The notes: generated by a model not told the origin, from the letters alone. A stretch of 64,000 nt of DNA from Chitinophaga cymbidii (GCF_007992715.1 NZ_BKAU01000001.1:2542001-2606000), one strand, 5' to 3'; counted from the stretch's first letter, positions 34,476-44,007 are shown. A program made the numbers and translations.

Positions 34476-36695
34476 ATGCACAAAAAACTCGTTCACTTCA
34501 TCGCCGTTATCATTTTCGCGTTACCCGCTTCCGCACAGGTGCCCGCACCCGATGGCCTTTTATGCGATCTGCTCGCGTATACGGACATGCAGGTATTACA
34601 CGGCTATCCCGTGCAACCCATGCAGGCGGCGCCTTCCGTGCGGATCGCCAACCGGCAGCCTGCCTTCAGCTGGGCCATCCCCGGCTATGCCGCCGGCATG
34701 CAACAAAGCGCTTACCGCATATTGCTGGCCGATCATCCGGATACATTGTTCCGCGACCGCGGCAATCTTTGGGATTCCGACAAAGTGCCCGCCGCAACAT
34801 CCGCCGGCATTGTATACAATGGGCAGGCATTGCAGCCCAACAAACGTTATTACTGGAAAGTAAAAATATGGGACGATAAAGGCCGCGAAAGCAGCTATTC
34901 ATCTCCCGCCGTTTTCTTTACGGACAGCGTGCTGACGGATTACGCCACCGCAAAATATCCTTTGCAGAAAACCGATCAGCTGCCGGTGCGATTGTCCAGC
35001 TCCGCCGGTACCTACCGCGCGGATTTCGGCAAGGCCGCCTTCGGGCAGATAAAGCTGCGGTTGCAGACCGCCGGTCATCATGATACCGTGCTGGTGCATC
35101 TTGGCGAAGCCGTTCTTGAAGACGGCAGCATCAACCGAAAACCCGGCGGCACCATCCGCTACCAGGTCTACAAGCTGCCGCTGCGGCCCGGCTTGCATAC
35201 TTACCAGGTGCAGATCCGCCCGGACCGCCGCAATACCGGTCCACAGGCCATTAAAATGCCCGCTTACATCGGAGAGGTGTTGCCGTTCCGGTATTGCGAG
35301 ATAGAAGGATACAAAGGAACCTTGCAGCAAACGGATGTAACAAGGGCTGCCGTCAATTATCCTTTTAACGATTCAGCCGCCATGTTCCACAGCGCGGATA
35401 CCGTGCTGAATGCCGTATGGGAGCTTTGTAAATACAGCATGAAGGCTACTTCCTTCGCCGGTATTTATGTGGATGGCGACCGGGAGCGCATTCCCTATGA
35501 AGCGGATGCGTATATCAACCAGCTCGGGCATTACGCGGCGGACAGGGAATTCAGCCTGGCCCGCGCTTCCCATGAATACCTGCTGCACCACGCTACCTGG
35601 CCCACGGAATGGATATTGCAATCCGTGCTGATGGCCTGGCACGATTACCTCTACACCGGCGACATCCGTTCCGCCCGTCATCATTACAACGACCTGAAAG
35701 CCAAGCTGCTCATTCCGCTGGAAGGAGAGAACGGCCTCATCAGCACGCGCACCGGCAAACAGAACGCATCGCTGATGCAGGCGATACACTACAATGGCAA
35801 AGAGCTGCGCGACATTGTGGACTGGCCGCATTCCGGCATTCTCGGGTTAGGGAAATCGGAAGGCGGGGAAACTGACGGGTTTGTTTTTACCGATTATAAC
35901 ACCGTTGTAAATGCCTACTACTACAAGGCATTGACCGGTATGCAAGAGATCGCGGAGGCGCTGGGAAACAGGGAAGACGCCGCTTCGTTCGCCGCGCGCG
36001 CCGCGCGGGTGAAGAAAAGCTTTCAACAGCTGCTCTGGGATAAAAAGAAAAAAGTCTTCCGCGACGGCACTGGTACAGAACATGCTTCGCTGCACGCAAA
36101 TATGTTCGCCATGGCGTTCGGACTGGTGGATGAGAAAAACCGGGAAGCTGTTGCATCGTTCATCCGTTCCCGTGGAATGGCCTGCAGCGTGTATGGCAGC
36201 CAGTTCCTGATGGATGCCGTGTACGACGGCGGCGACGCGGATTACGGACTGTCGCTGCTCACCTCGCAGCAGGAACGCAGCTGGTACAACATGATCCGCG
36301 CTGGCAGCACGATCGCTATGGAAGCATGGGATAACAAATACAAGCCGAACCAGGACTGGAATCATGCCTGGGGCGCAGTGCCCGCGAACGTCATTCCCCG
36401 CAAGCTGATGGGCGTTGAACCGCTGTCACCCGGATGGTCCACCTTCCGCATCAAACCGCAGCCCGGCAACCTTCCCTGGGCCTCGCTGCAATTGCCTACC
36501 ATCAAAGGCACGATCCACATGGCGTTCCGGCAATCCGCCGGAGAATTTTTGCTGAACGTATCCGTTCCCGCAAACACCACCGCACAGGTAGAGTTGCCAT
36601 TAAAGAAAGGTGCGGTGATCCGCGTGAACGGGAACGTTGTGAAACAACTGACGACGCTCGGCAGTGGTGAGCATGAGATCAGCGTGATTTATTAA
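34476..36695 (+). CDS. Module 2: GH78 alpha-L-rhamnosidase
   Basis: A 739-residue exported glycoside hydrolase of the GH78 type, which removes terminal alpha-L-rhamnose by inversion in an (alpha/alpha)6 barrel. The signal peptide ends near LPASAQ (about 21). N-terminal beta domains (about 45-290) are followed by the catalytic toroid, with the family's acidic loop DGDRERIPYEADAYINQLGHY-like segment at 333-353 (D333, D335, E337 and E342 are candidate catalytic residues). WDNKYKPNQDWNHAWGA comes near the end of the barrel, followed by a C-terminal beta domain. It is probably periplasmic. It follows the SusD terminator by 26 bp; TATCTTTA at about 34463 could be a -7 box. Confidence 0.88.
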   Translation: MHKKLVHFIAVIIFALPASAQVPAPDGLLCDLLAYTDMQVLHGYPVQPMQAAPSVRIANRQPAFSWAIPGYAAGMQQSAYRILLADHPDTLFRDRGNLWDSDKVPAATSAGIVYNGQALQPNKRYYWKVKIWDDKGRESSYSSPAVFFTDSVLTDYATAKYPLQKTDQLPVRLSSSAGTYRADFGKAAFGQIKLRLQTAGHHDTVLVHLGEAVLEDGSINRKPGGTIRYQVYKLPLRPGLHTYQVQIRPDRRNTGPQAIKMPAYIGEVLPFRYCEIEGYKGTLQQTDVTRAAVNYPFNDSAAMFHSADTVLNAVWELCKYSMKATSFAGIYVDGDRERIPYEADAYINQLGHYAADREFSLARASHEYLLHHATWPTEWILQSVLMAWHDYLYTGDIRSARHHYNDLKAKLLIPLEGENGLISTRTGKQNASLMQAIHYNGKELRDIVDWPHSGILGLGKSEGGETDGFVFTDYNTVVNAYYYKALTGMQEIAEALGNREDAASFAARAARVKKSFQQLLWDKKKKVFRDGTGTEHASLHANMFAMAFGLVDEKNREAVASFIRSRGMACSVYGSQFLMDAVYDGGDADYGLSLLTSQQERSWYNMIRAGSTIAMEAWDNKYKPNQDWNHAWGAVPANVIPRKLMGVEPLSPGWSTFRIKPQPGNLPWASLQLPTIKGTIHMAFRQSAGEFLLNVSVPANTTAQVELPLKKGAVIRVNGNVVKQLTTLGSGEHEISVIY

Positions 36696-36720
36696 CCGAT
36701 TAAAACAGATGCATGAAACC

Positions 36721-36776
36721 GGGCATGATACATTTTCCACACAGGGCATGTTAATGCGAGGTTTATCTCGGGCATG
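36721..36776 (+). promoter_or_regulatory. Three GGGCATG direct repeats upstream of the GH106 gene
   Basis: GGGCATG occurs at 36721-36727, 36744-36750 and 36770-36776 (spacings 23 and 26 bp, about two helical turns), in the 149-bp gap between the two rhamnosidase genes. The last copy abuts a CGAG/CTCG mini-stem. This looks like a binding-site array for a regulator of the GH106 gene. Confidence 0.35.
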
Positions 36777-36844
36777 TTTTAATCTTATTAGCCTCGATGC
36801 ATCTTCGATGTCATCTGGCCCGTAAAAAAGTCAAATATTAACAG

Positions 36845-39800
36845 ATGAAACAACCGCTTTATAAATTCCTCCTCCTCGCCATATGTTATGTGCTGAACAG
36901 TTGCTCCACCGGTAAAATGACCGGAACGGACGGCAACCTGGAAGCCGGTTTTATCAACCCGCCGGATGATGCGAAACCGCGTGTGTTCTGGTGGTGGCTG
37001 GAAGGAAATATCAACAAAGAAGGCATTCTGACAGATCTCGTTGAAATGAAGAACGCCGGTATTAAAGGCGCCATCATTTTCGATGCAGGTTCTTCCTCCT
37101 ACAACAAAATGGAGAAAACGGCCGCCGGCCCCGTATTCATGAGCCCCGAATGGATCGATCTGTTCGATTACACCTGTCATGTTGCAGACAGCCTGGGACT
37201 GGAACTGAGCCTCAACATCGGCAGCGGCTGGAACGACGGCGGCCCCTGGGTTACGCCGGGGCTTGCATCAAAAAAACTCGTGTGGAGCGAAATAGATGTG
37301 CAGGGCCCGCGCAAGTTATCAGATACCTTGCCCATGCCTGCCAAATTGTACACACCCGAAGGCGGCGCGCCTTATTACCGGCCCATCACCGTGCTGGCCG
37401 TGAAGCTGAACGAGAACAGCGATAGCGTGAAGCCTTTGGAGAATATGGACATCAAGGCCGTGCACAGCATTTACAGCATTCCTTTTACGAAAAACGGACT
37501 GGGGTACGACTGGGACATCTTCATGAAAGAAGAACCGCTTCCGGTCAATGAAGCCAATGCCAGTCTTGAGAATATTACAGATATCAGCTCGTTTGTGGAT
37601 AAGGACGGAAAGATCGACTGGGACGTTCCCGAAGGCAGGTACCTCATCATGCGCTTCGGGTACACCGGCACCGGCATCAAAGTATCCACCCACAGCCCCG
37701 GCGGCGGTGGCCTGGCGATCGATTATATGAGCACGGAAGCGATGGATGTGCAGTATGACAGCGTGGTGAGCGTGCTCACAAAAGGCAAGCCCTCCAAAAG
37801 CCTGAAATATTTGCATGACGACAGCTGGGAACTGGGCGCTTCCAACTGGACGCCCACGTTTGTAGAAGCATTCAAAGCGGCTAACGGTTACGACATTACG
37901 AAATTCCTTCCCGTGCTTACCGGCAGGATCATTGGCAACCGCGATGCATCTAACCGTTTCCTGTACGATTTCCGCAGAACGATCGCGGACCTCATCTACA
38001 AGAACCATTATCAGCGGTTTGCGGAGCTGGCGGCAAAGGAAGGGCTCGGCATCCATTCGGAGAGCGGCGGCCCGCATCCCGCGCCCATTGATGCTTTGAA
38101 GAATTTAAGCCTGAACGCCATCCCCATGGGAGAGTTCTGGATCAGGGCGAAAACGCACCGCGTAGAGGCGCACCGCCGTTTATATGTTAAACAGCCCGCT
38201 TCCGCGGCGCACATCTACGGTAAAAAGTTTGTACAGGCCGAAGGCCCTACCAGCATCGGCCCGCATTGGGAAGAGGACTTCGCTTACATGAAGCCTACGC
38301 TGGACAGGGTGTACTGCGAAGGGCTGAACAGGCTGGTGATACATACTTTCACGCATTCACCGAAAGAAGCCGGCGTTCCCGGTAATGAATATTTCGCCGG
38401 CACGCACTTCAACCCGAACGTCACCTGGTGGAAGCAGGCGCCCGCTTTCCTGCAATGGAACGCGCGGAACTCGTTCATGCTGTCGCAGGGATTGTTCGTG
38501 GGAGATGTCTGCTATTATTATGGCGATAACGTGCCCAACCAGGTGCCGCTGAAGCATATTGACCCGGATCTCGGAGAGGGCTACGATTACGATGTCTGCA
38601 ATTCAGACGTGATCCTCACGCGCATGGACGTAAAGGACGGCCGTATTGTATTGCCGGACGGCATGCGTTATGAAGTGCTGGCGCTGCCTGATTTTAAAGT
38701 GATGGACCGCGCTGTGCTGGAGAAGATCGCGCAGTTGGTGAAGAAAGGCGCTACGGTCATCGGCCCGCGGCCGGTTTCCTCCGTTGGCCTGAAAGACCGC
38801 GATGCCGCGGAAAAAGCGGTGCAGGCGCTGGCTGCTGAACTTTGGGGGAACATCGATGAAAAAACGGTTTTTGAAAATAGTTATGGCGATGGGAAGATCG
38901 TATCCGGCAAAAGCATCCGCGAAGTATTGCTTGCCAAAGGCGTGCAGCCCGATGTTGAATACAAAAGCGGCAAACAGGGTGCGCTGATCGATTACATCCA
39001 CAGAACAACCCCTGATGCGGAGATATATTACATCGTGAACAGGAATGAAAGGCCGGAGTATATCCAGGCAACTTTCCGGGTGAAAGACAGGATGCCGGAG
39101 CTATGGAACCCGGAGGACGGCGCGATCACGCCGCAGCAGGTATTTTCTATCAACGAAGGCCGCGTGCAGATGCCGCTGTTCCTCGATCCCTTCGGCTCGG
39201 TGTTCGTAGTATTCCGCAAACAGCCTTCAGTCGCACATTACACCGCCATCAGCCGCAACGGACAATCATTGTTCCCCGAGTTACCGGCGGATACATTTGA
39301 CATCCCGCCATTTACATCCCTCCAAAACGGACAGATCCTTTGCGCATTGGACGGTAACTGGGAGCTGACCAAAAACGACGGCGGCAAAAGCACCGTCAAG
39401 GCAGATGTGCCGTTCATGCAGGAGATCAACGCCCCCTGGCAGCTAAGCTTCTCCAAAGCCTGGGGCGGCCCCGAAAACATACAGTTCGATTCACTGGCGT
39501 CATGGACCACTCACAGCGATCCCGGCATTAAATACTATTCGGGCACCGTGGCATATGAGAACACCTTCACCGTTGACGCGGCGCAATTGCAGCACAAACG
39601 TGTGTACCTGGACCTCGGCGAAATGTACAACCTCGCAGAAGTGACGATCAACGGCAAGGCCGCCGGCGTATGGTGGACGCATCCTTTCCGGAAAGATATC
39701 ACCGCATTTGTAAAGGAAGGAACGAACCGGCTGCAGCTGAAAGTAGTGAACCTCTGGCCGAACCGGATCATCGGTGATCAGCACCTGCCGGAAGAAAAAC

Positions 39801-39904
39801 GGCTTACGAAAACGAACGTACGAAAATTCGATAAGGATTATCCCCTGCGGGAATCAGGACTGCTGGGGCCGGTGAGGATACAATATTATCCGGTGCAACA
39901 ATAG
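36845..39904 (+). CDS. Module 2: GH106-type alpha-L-rhamnosidase, lipoprotein
   Basis: A 1019-residue protein resembling GH106 alpha-L-rhamnosidases (for example those in rhamnogalacturonan II loci). The N-terminal half has the family's opening NPPDDAKPRVFWWWLEGNI at 38-56 and a TIM-barrel-like catalytic region up to about 600 with a late EGPTSIGPHWEEDF segment. A GH2-type sugar-binding jelly roll lies near the C-terminus (about 925-985, DLGEMYNLAEVTINGKAAG). The signal ends at Cys20 (VLNSC), so it is probably lipid-anchored. Together with GH78 it gives the module two rhamnosidases with presumably different linkage preferences. Confidence 0.85.
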   Translation: MKQPLYKFLLLAICYVLNSCSTGKMTGTDGNLEAGFINPPDDAKPRVFWWWLEGNINKEGILTDLVEMKNAGIKGAIIFDAGSSSYNKMEKTAAGPVFMSPEWIDLFDYTCHVADSLGLELSLNIGSGWNDGGPWVTPGLASKKLVWSEIDVQGPRKLSDTLPMPAKLYTPEGGAPYYRPITVLAVKLNENSDSVKPLENMDIKAVHSIYSIPFTKNGLGYDWDIFMKEEPLPVNEANASLENITDISSFVDKDGKIDWDVPEGRYLIMRFGYTGTGIKVSTHSPGGGGLAIDYMSTEAMDVQYDSVVSVLTKGKPSKSLKYLHDDSWELGASNWTPTFVEAFKAANGYDITKFLPVLTGRIIGNRDASNRFLYDFRRTIADLIYKNHYQRFAELAAKEGLGIHSESGGPHPAPIDALKNLSLNAIPMGEFWIRAKTHRVEAHRRLYVKQPASAAHIYGKKFVQAEGPTSIGPHWEEDFAYMKPTLDRVYCEGLNRLVIHTFTHSPKEAGVPGNEYFAGTHFNPNVTWWKQAPAFLQWNARNSFMLSQGLFVGDVCYYYGDNVPNQVPLKHIDPDLGEGYDYDVCNSDVILTRMDVKDGRIVLPDGMRYEVLALPDFKVMDRAVLEKIAQLVKKGATVIGPRPVSSVGLKDRDAAEKAVQALAAELWGNIDEKTVFENSYGDGKIVSGKSIREVLLAKGVQPDVEYKSGKQGALIDYIHRTTPDAEIYYIVNRNERPEYIQATFRVKDRMPELWNPEDGAITPQQVFSINEGRVQMPLFLDPFGSVFVVFRKQPSVAHYTAISRNGQSLFPELPADTFDIPPFTSLQNGQILCALDGNWELTKNDGGKSTVKADVPFMQEINAPWQLSFSKAWGGPENIQFDSLASWTTHSDPGIKYYSGTVAYENTFTVDAAQLQHKRVYLDLGEMYNLAEVTINGKAAGVWWTHPFRKDITAFVKEGTNRLQLKVVNLWPNRIIGDQHLPEEKRLTKTNVRKFDKDYPLRESGLLGPVRIQYYPVQQ

Positions 39905-39910
39905 ATGAAG

Positions 39911-39941
39911 CAAAGGGCTGATGGCTACCATCAGCCCTTTG
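39911..39941. terminator. Bidirectional terminator between module 2 and the beta-barrel gene
   Basis: A perfect 14-bp stem, CAAAGGGCTGATGG with CCATCAGCCCTTTG, around a 3-nt loop, lies between the convergent stops at 39904 and 39946. It is flanked by A/T-rich sequence and can serve both directions. Confidence 0.75.
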
Positions 39942-39945
39942 TATA

Positions 39946-40503
39946 TTAAAAAGCATAGTAGGCCCCTATACCTATATTCGCTGATTTCAGCCCTGTTCCA
40001 TCACCGAGACCGGATATCCCCGCATTATACCGCAGGTTAAATCCGATACCGGCTTTCAGCTGCCATCCGAACCCGAATGCAAGATGTGTTTCCAGTTGAC
40101 TGCGAACATCTTTCGCATTGATGTCAGGCTCGCCATTCTTTTGATATGCCCAGGTGCTGAGCAGCCATCCCAACTGCGGGCCTGCTTCCAGGAAAAAGCC
40201 GCTCGGATGACGGTATTGCGCCAGCAACGGCAGACGGATGTATTTGTCTTCGTACTTCATGGCGATATGATCGGTGCCTTCTTCAGAATACATCAGCTCC
40301 GGCCGGATAATAAAATATTTGCTCACGGGAACCGCTACAAATCCTCCGGCATAAAATCCGGTTTTGAATTTCGCTCCCTGTGATCCTTCGCCGGTCCATA
40401 CAGAGAAATTAACACCTGCCTTCGGGCCGTACTGGATTTTTGTTTGTGCTTTGATGATACATGCCGGTGCCAACAGGGCTGCCAGGATCATAACTTTTTT
40501 CAT
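39946..40503 (-). CDS. Porin-family outer-membrane beta-barrel protein
   Basis: A 185-residue protein with a signal peptide (MKKVMILAALLAPACIIKAQ, cleavage near 20) followed by alternating strands typical of a small eight-stranded barrel (PF13568-like): YGPKAGVNFS, GFYAGGFVAVPVSKYFIIRPELMYSEEG, YIRLPLLAQYR, LEAGPQLGWLL. It ends in an aromatic residue (YYAF), as outer-membrane barrels do. Function unknown; such proteins are common in Bacteroidota. It appears to be transcribed alone or with the transglycosylase gene downstream. Confidence 0.85.
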   Translation of the reverse strand: MKKVMILAALLAPACIIKAQTKIQYGPKAGVNFSVWTGEGSQGAKFKTGFYAGGFVAVPVSKYFIIRPELMYSEEGTDHIAMKYEDKYIRLPLLAQYRHPSGFFLEAGPQLGWLLSTWAYQKNGEPDINAKDVRSQLETHLAFGFGWQLKAGIGFNLRYNAGISGLGDGTGLKSANIGIGAYYAF

Positions 40504-40582
40504 GGGGCTTGTTTTTTATGATCACAAAGATGTGATCTGCCCATGAAAGCGGCAGCGGCATTTAACGAATGCGGGTGTTGGA

Positions 40583-41494
40583 TTAATGGACCGGCAGCTT
40601 CAGCACATAGCGCTTCCCCGGCCGGATCGTCAGCGAGCGGCCTTTGATCCAGGGATTCATCAGCTTCAGTACTTTATAGGTGGTGCCATTGTCAATGGCG
40701 AATGTGGCGAGGTTCGGGATGGTGCGGGTGACTTCCATTTCGCGGAAAGGAAGCGGTTGATACGCATCCTCATCGCTCAGGGCAAACCCCAGCGTGTCCG
40801 CATTGGACAGCAGATGCTTGAAGGTCAGTATCCGGTAGATGTAACGGTTCGTTTCTTCCGGCAGGTGCAGATCATAATAATAGCTGGTCTTTTGAAATGT
40901 CACCTGCTTGTTATACCCGCCCATGCCACAATTATAGGACGCGGCGGCGGCCGTCCAGCTGCCGAAACGTTCGTATGCCTGTTTCAGGTATTTACAGGCA
41001 GCGTCCGTGGATTTTTCCAGGTCATAACGCTGGTCTACTTCGTGATTCACGGTCAGCTGGTAGAGCGGGGCCGTGCCGTCCATGAACTGCCAGAAGCTGA
41101 CGGCGCCCGCCCTGGAGATAGCGGCTGCCACCAAATTGCTTTCCGCCACGCAGAGGTATTTAAAATCGTCCGGTACGCCGTTGGCTTTCAGCCGCTCGGA
41201 GATAGCGGGAAAATAACGGTTGGCCAGTTTGAGTGTATAGAGCACATTCGGCTTGTAGTAAAAGTTGTAGATCAGCTCTCTGTCCAGCCGCTCCTTCACA
41301 TCCCACCGCTCCAGCGGCACGGCTTCTCCCGCAAAATCTATTTGCGCCGGCAGCTCCGGCAGGAGCGGAGTCGTATTTTTTTCGCTGATGGTGACGGGTT
41401 CCGCCTCTGCTTTGAAGGATAGCTGGCTGACGATCATCAAAGTAAAAAGTCCGCCCGCCAGGAAAACCAGCGCGCTGGATAGTATTTTATTCAT
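40583..41494 (-). CDS. Lytic transglycosylase domain-containing protein
   Basis: A 303-residue membrane-anchored or secreted murein lytic transglycosylase. The N-terminal hydrophobic segment (about 5-25) is a signal or anchor. The SLT domain covers about 105-200, with catalytic E118 in AESN, GAVSFWQFM at 130-138 and SYNCGMGG at 186-193. This is the MltD-like arrangement without an obvious complete LysM, although the C-terminal 50 residues (LMNPWIKGRSLTIRPGKRYVLKLP) resemble a degenerate LysM-like end. It cleaves peptidoglycan glycan strands to 1,6-anhydroMurNAc. It is 11 bp downstream of the GNAT gene. Confidence 0.87.
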   Translation of the reverse strand: MNKILSSALVFLAGGLFTLMIVSQLSFKAEAEPVTISEKNTTPLLPELPAQIDFAGEAVPLERWDVKERLDRELIYNFYYKPNVLYTLKLANRYFPAISERLKANGVPDDFKYLCVAESNLVAAAISRAGAVSFWQFMDGTAPLYQLTVNHEVDQRYDLEKSTDAACKYLKQAYERFGSWTAAAASYNCGMGGYNKQVTFQKTSYYYDLHLPEETNRYIYRILTFKHLLSNADTLGFALSDEDAYQPLPFREMEVTRTIPNLATFAIDNGTTYKVLKLMNPWIKGRSLTIRPGKRYVLKLPVH

Positions 41495-41505
41495 AAGTAA
41501 GTATT

Positions 41506-41964
41506 TTATTTTACCCGCATCTCTACAAGCATTTGCTGAAAGCCAACTTTCTCGTATGCTTTAATGGCGGCAACATTTTCCGAATATACCTGCAACCGTA
41601 CCTCATCCAGTCCTTTCGCCGCGGCCCATTTTTTCAGCTCGCCGATAATGCTCTGGATGATCCCTTTGCCGCGATGCTCCGGCACTACATACATCCCGCC
41701 GAGAAAGGCGTACCGCTCAAACCGGTTATAAGGCATGCCCGTTTTGATCCGCGCGTTCCCGCATCCGGCAAATACGCCGTCCAGTTCCGCGATCAGCACT
41801 TCCGCTTCTTCGCTTGCCATCATGCCGGGCAGATCATAATAACAGAATTGTTCAGGCGTGAACGTTGGGTCGAAAGGTCGTTCGTTTTTGATAAGCTCCT
41901 GCTCGGCATGTAACAGCAGTGGCAGGTCTTCTTTTGTAGCTTTTCTGATGACGATATCCTGCAT
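41506..41964 (-). CDS. GNAT family N-acetyltransferase
   Basis: A 152-residue acetyltransferase. Motif A spans about 90-113, with the acetyl-CoA pyrophosphate loop HRGKGI at 97-102 (VVPEHRGKGIIQSIIG), and the C-terminal VYSENVAAIKAYEKVGF segment at 126-142 is typical. I start at ATG 41964; a longer frame from ATG 42027 adds 21 residues that overlap the promoter region of the divergent sigma gene and are not conserved-looking. Substrate unknown. Confidence 0.87.
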   Translation of the reverse strand: MQDIVIRKATKEDLPLLLHAEQELIKNERPFDPTFTPEQFCYYDLPGMMASEEAEVLIAELDGVFAGCGNARIKTGMPYNRFERYAFLGGMYVVPEHRGKGIIQSIIGELKKWAAAKGLDEVRLQVYSENVAAIKAYEKVGFQQMLVEMRVK

Positions 41965-42028
41965 GATCCCGGTTTTTACAAATTTACATTTTCTGAGCGG
42001 AGATACCAGAGTAAGTATTATTTCCATT

Positions 42029-42637
42029 ATGTTTACAATAACTTTCGCGCAAATATTGGAGGATAAGAGTTTATATACTGACGAATACCTGTTCGCCCGG
42101 ATCGCCGAGGGAAATGAGGCGGCCTTTGAACAACTGTTTTACCGCTATCTGCCGAAGCTGCAGACCGTCATCCGCAAGATCGTGAAGCAGGAAGCGGTGG
42201 TGAATGATATCATCCACGACATCTTTCTCAACATCTGGGTGAAGCGGGAAGAGCTGCCGCAAATACAGGCCCCGGCCAGCTGGATTTACCGGGTGATGTA
42301 CAACCGCTCGCTGACCTGGGTGGAAAGGCAGCGGCTGCGGGAGAATAAGCAAAAGAACATGCGTATTGCCACCTCCGCCAACAACACCGAGGAAGCGGTG
42401 TTTTTCGCGGAAACTTCCCGGCTTGTACAGGAAGCCATCCGCCGGATGCCGCCGCAAACGCAAAAGATCTACCTGCTCAGCCGCGAATCCGGCCTCCGGA
42501 TACCTGAAATAGCCGAAACCCTGCGGCTTTCCCCGAACACCGTCAAAAATACCCTGGTACGCGCCGGCAAGCTCATCCGCGATCATCTTCAGCGCAATGG
42601 CATTCTGCTGCCCCTCCTGCTGTTCATCTACCGCTGA
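42029..42637 (+). CDS. Module 3: FecI-type ECF sigma factor
   Basis: A 202-residue ECF sigma factor. ATG 42029 is the natural start; an open frame upstream to 41858 is the shadow of the GNAT gene. Region 2 lies at about 24-95 (LFYRYLPKLQTVIRK, VNDIIHDIFLNIWVKRE) and region 4 at about 130-185 (RIPEIAETLRLSPNTVKNTLVRAGKL). The product ends in a hydrophobic tail (NGILLPLLLFIYR). It is divergent from the GNAT gene with a 64-bp gap and heads module 3. Confidence 0.92.
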   Translation: MFTITFAQILEDKSLYTDEYLFARIAEGNEAAFEQLFYRYLPKLQTVIRKIVKQEAVVNDIIHDIFLNIWVKREELPQIQAPASWIYRVMYNRSLTWVERQRLRENKQKNMRIATSANNTEEAVFFAETSRLVQEAIRRMPPQTQKIYLLSRESGLRIPEIAETLRLSPNTVKNTLVRAGKLIRDHLQRNGILLPLLLFIYR

Positions 42638-42720
42638 TTTTTTTTTGATGCCGTTAGTCCTGAATGATACTTCGCGGGACTTTATATAAAGAAGATTTAT
42701 TTACCCATTAAAATTGTGTT

Positions 42721-43890
42721 GTGTCTAACGAGGAAACAATACTATATCTGCTGGAAAAGCTCCGCAAAGGCGACGCTACCAGTGAAGAATGCCGGCAGCT
42801 CCGGCAACTGATCACGGACGATGAAAGCGGGGACATGGCCGCCGCGGCGAACGTCTTTTTCAGCGGCCGGGAAGATATCACCAGCGGGGAAGGTGAGCGT
42901 ACGCCTTACTGGCAGCAGGCTTTGCGGGATATTCTGCAGGTGGACAAGGTGCAGCCGCCTGCGCGGCCTTTGCGCAGCCTGCGCCGGTTCTGGATAGCTG
43001 CCGCGGCCGTTATCCTGCTGGTGGGCATGGCGGGTATCTATCTGTGGAACGCGCGCCCGGTCGTGCAAACACCCGGCCCGCAAACGGTGGCCGACATTGC
43101 GCCGGGCAGGGAAGGCGCGGTGCTCACCCTGGCCGATGGCACCGAGGTAACGCTGGACAGCCTTGGCAATGGCGTGGTCACCAACCAGCAGGGTACACAG
43201 GTAATGATCCGGAACGGGCAGCTGGTCTACGATCCCACGGGCGAAGCGGCGAGCGGAATGGCCTATAATACCGTCACCACGCCTAAAGGGCGCCAGTTCA
43301 GCCTGCTGCTGCCGGATGGTACGCAGGTATGGCTGAATGCCGCCAGCTCCATCCGTTTCCCTACGCTGTTCAGTGGCAGGGAGCGCCGGGTGGAGGTTAC
43401 GGGCGAAGCTTATTTTGAAGTGGTCAGGAATGCGGACATGCCTTTCCATGTAAAGGTCAATGAGCAAACGACCGTGGAAGTGCTGGGTACGCATTTCAAT
43501 ATACATGCCTATAAAGATGAAAGCCGCATACATACCACGTTGCTGGAAGGAAGCGTAAAGGTCGGCGGCGTGACGCTGCAGCCCGGCCAGCAGGCGCAGG
43601 TCAGCATGGAAAATCCCGCCGCTGTGCATGTAGTGAACAACGTAGATATGAATAAAGTAATAGCCTGGAAGAACGGTTTGTTCGATTTCAACGGCGCTTC
43701 GTTACAGGAAGTGATGAAGCAGCTGGAACGCTGGTACGATATAAGGGTCGTATACGAAAAAGGTGTGCCCGATATCACTTTCGGCGGCAAGATGACGAAG
43801 GGCGTTTCTTTGAACGGCGTGCTGATAGCATTGAAAAAATCAGAAGTGCATTTCAGGCTGGAAGGCAGAAAACTGATCGTAATGCCATGA
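42721..43890 (+). CDS. Module 3: FecR family anti-sigma/sigma-regulator
   Basis: A 389-residue FecR protein, probably starting at GTG 42721 (MSNEETILYLLEKL). It has a cytoplasmic sigma-binding domain (1-85), a membrane helix (about 90-108), a FecR domain (about 180-280: TPKGRQFSLLLPDG, VTGEAYFEV, VLGTHFNIHAY, TTLLEGSVKV) and the DUF4974 domain at the C-terminus (about 320-389). It lies 83 bp after the sigma gene. Its partner should be the STN domain of the SusC that follows. Confidence 0.92.
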   Translation: MSNEETILYLLEKLRKGDATSEECRQLRQLITDDESGDMAAAANVFFSGREDITSGEGERTPYWQQALRDILQVDKVQPPARPLRSLRRFWIAAAAVILLVGMAGIYLWNARPVVQTPGPQTVADIAPGREGAVLTLADGTEVTLDSLGNGVVTNQQGTQVMIRNGQLVYDPTGEAASGMAYNTVTTPKGRQFSLLLPDGTQVWLNAASSIRFPTLFSGRERRVEVTGEAYFEVVRNADMPFHVKVNEQTTVEVLGTHFNIHAYKDESRIHTTLLEGSVKVGGVTLQPGQQAQVSMENPAAVHVVNNVDMNKVIAWKNGLFDFNGASLQEVMKQLERWYDIRVVYEKGVPDITFGGKMTKGVSLNGVLIALKKSEVHFRLEGRKLIVMP

Positions 43891-43920
43891 TAATTTAAAA
43901 TAAAACCTATGCCGGATCAG

Positions 43921-43955
43921 TAAAACAAAACCGGAAGTGTTGGTCGCACTTCCGG
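43921..43955 (-). terminator. Module 3 fecR-susC hairpin, terminator-like on the antisense strand
   Basis: A perfect 9-bp stem CCGGAAGTG/CACTTCCGG (43931-43939 with 43947-43955, 7-nt loop) preceded by TAAAACAAAA. On the minus strand it reads stem then UUUUGUUUUA. It lies 69 nt before the susC start, in the same place as in the other modules. Confidence 0.5.
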
Positions 43956-44007
43956 GGGATTGTTCAGCTGATCTTAAAACGGTCTCGACAACCAATTTCA
44001 TTAACAA

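Noticed and set aside
41858..42028. 57-residue N-terminal extension of the module 3 sigma factor
   Set aside because: It runs antisense through the GNAT gene and is Ser/Cys-rich with no sigma-factor similarity; ATG 42029 gives the normal start.
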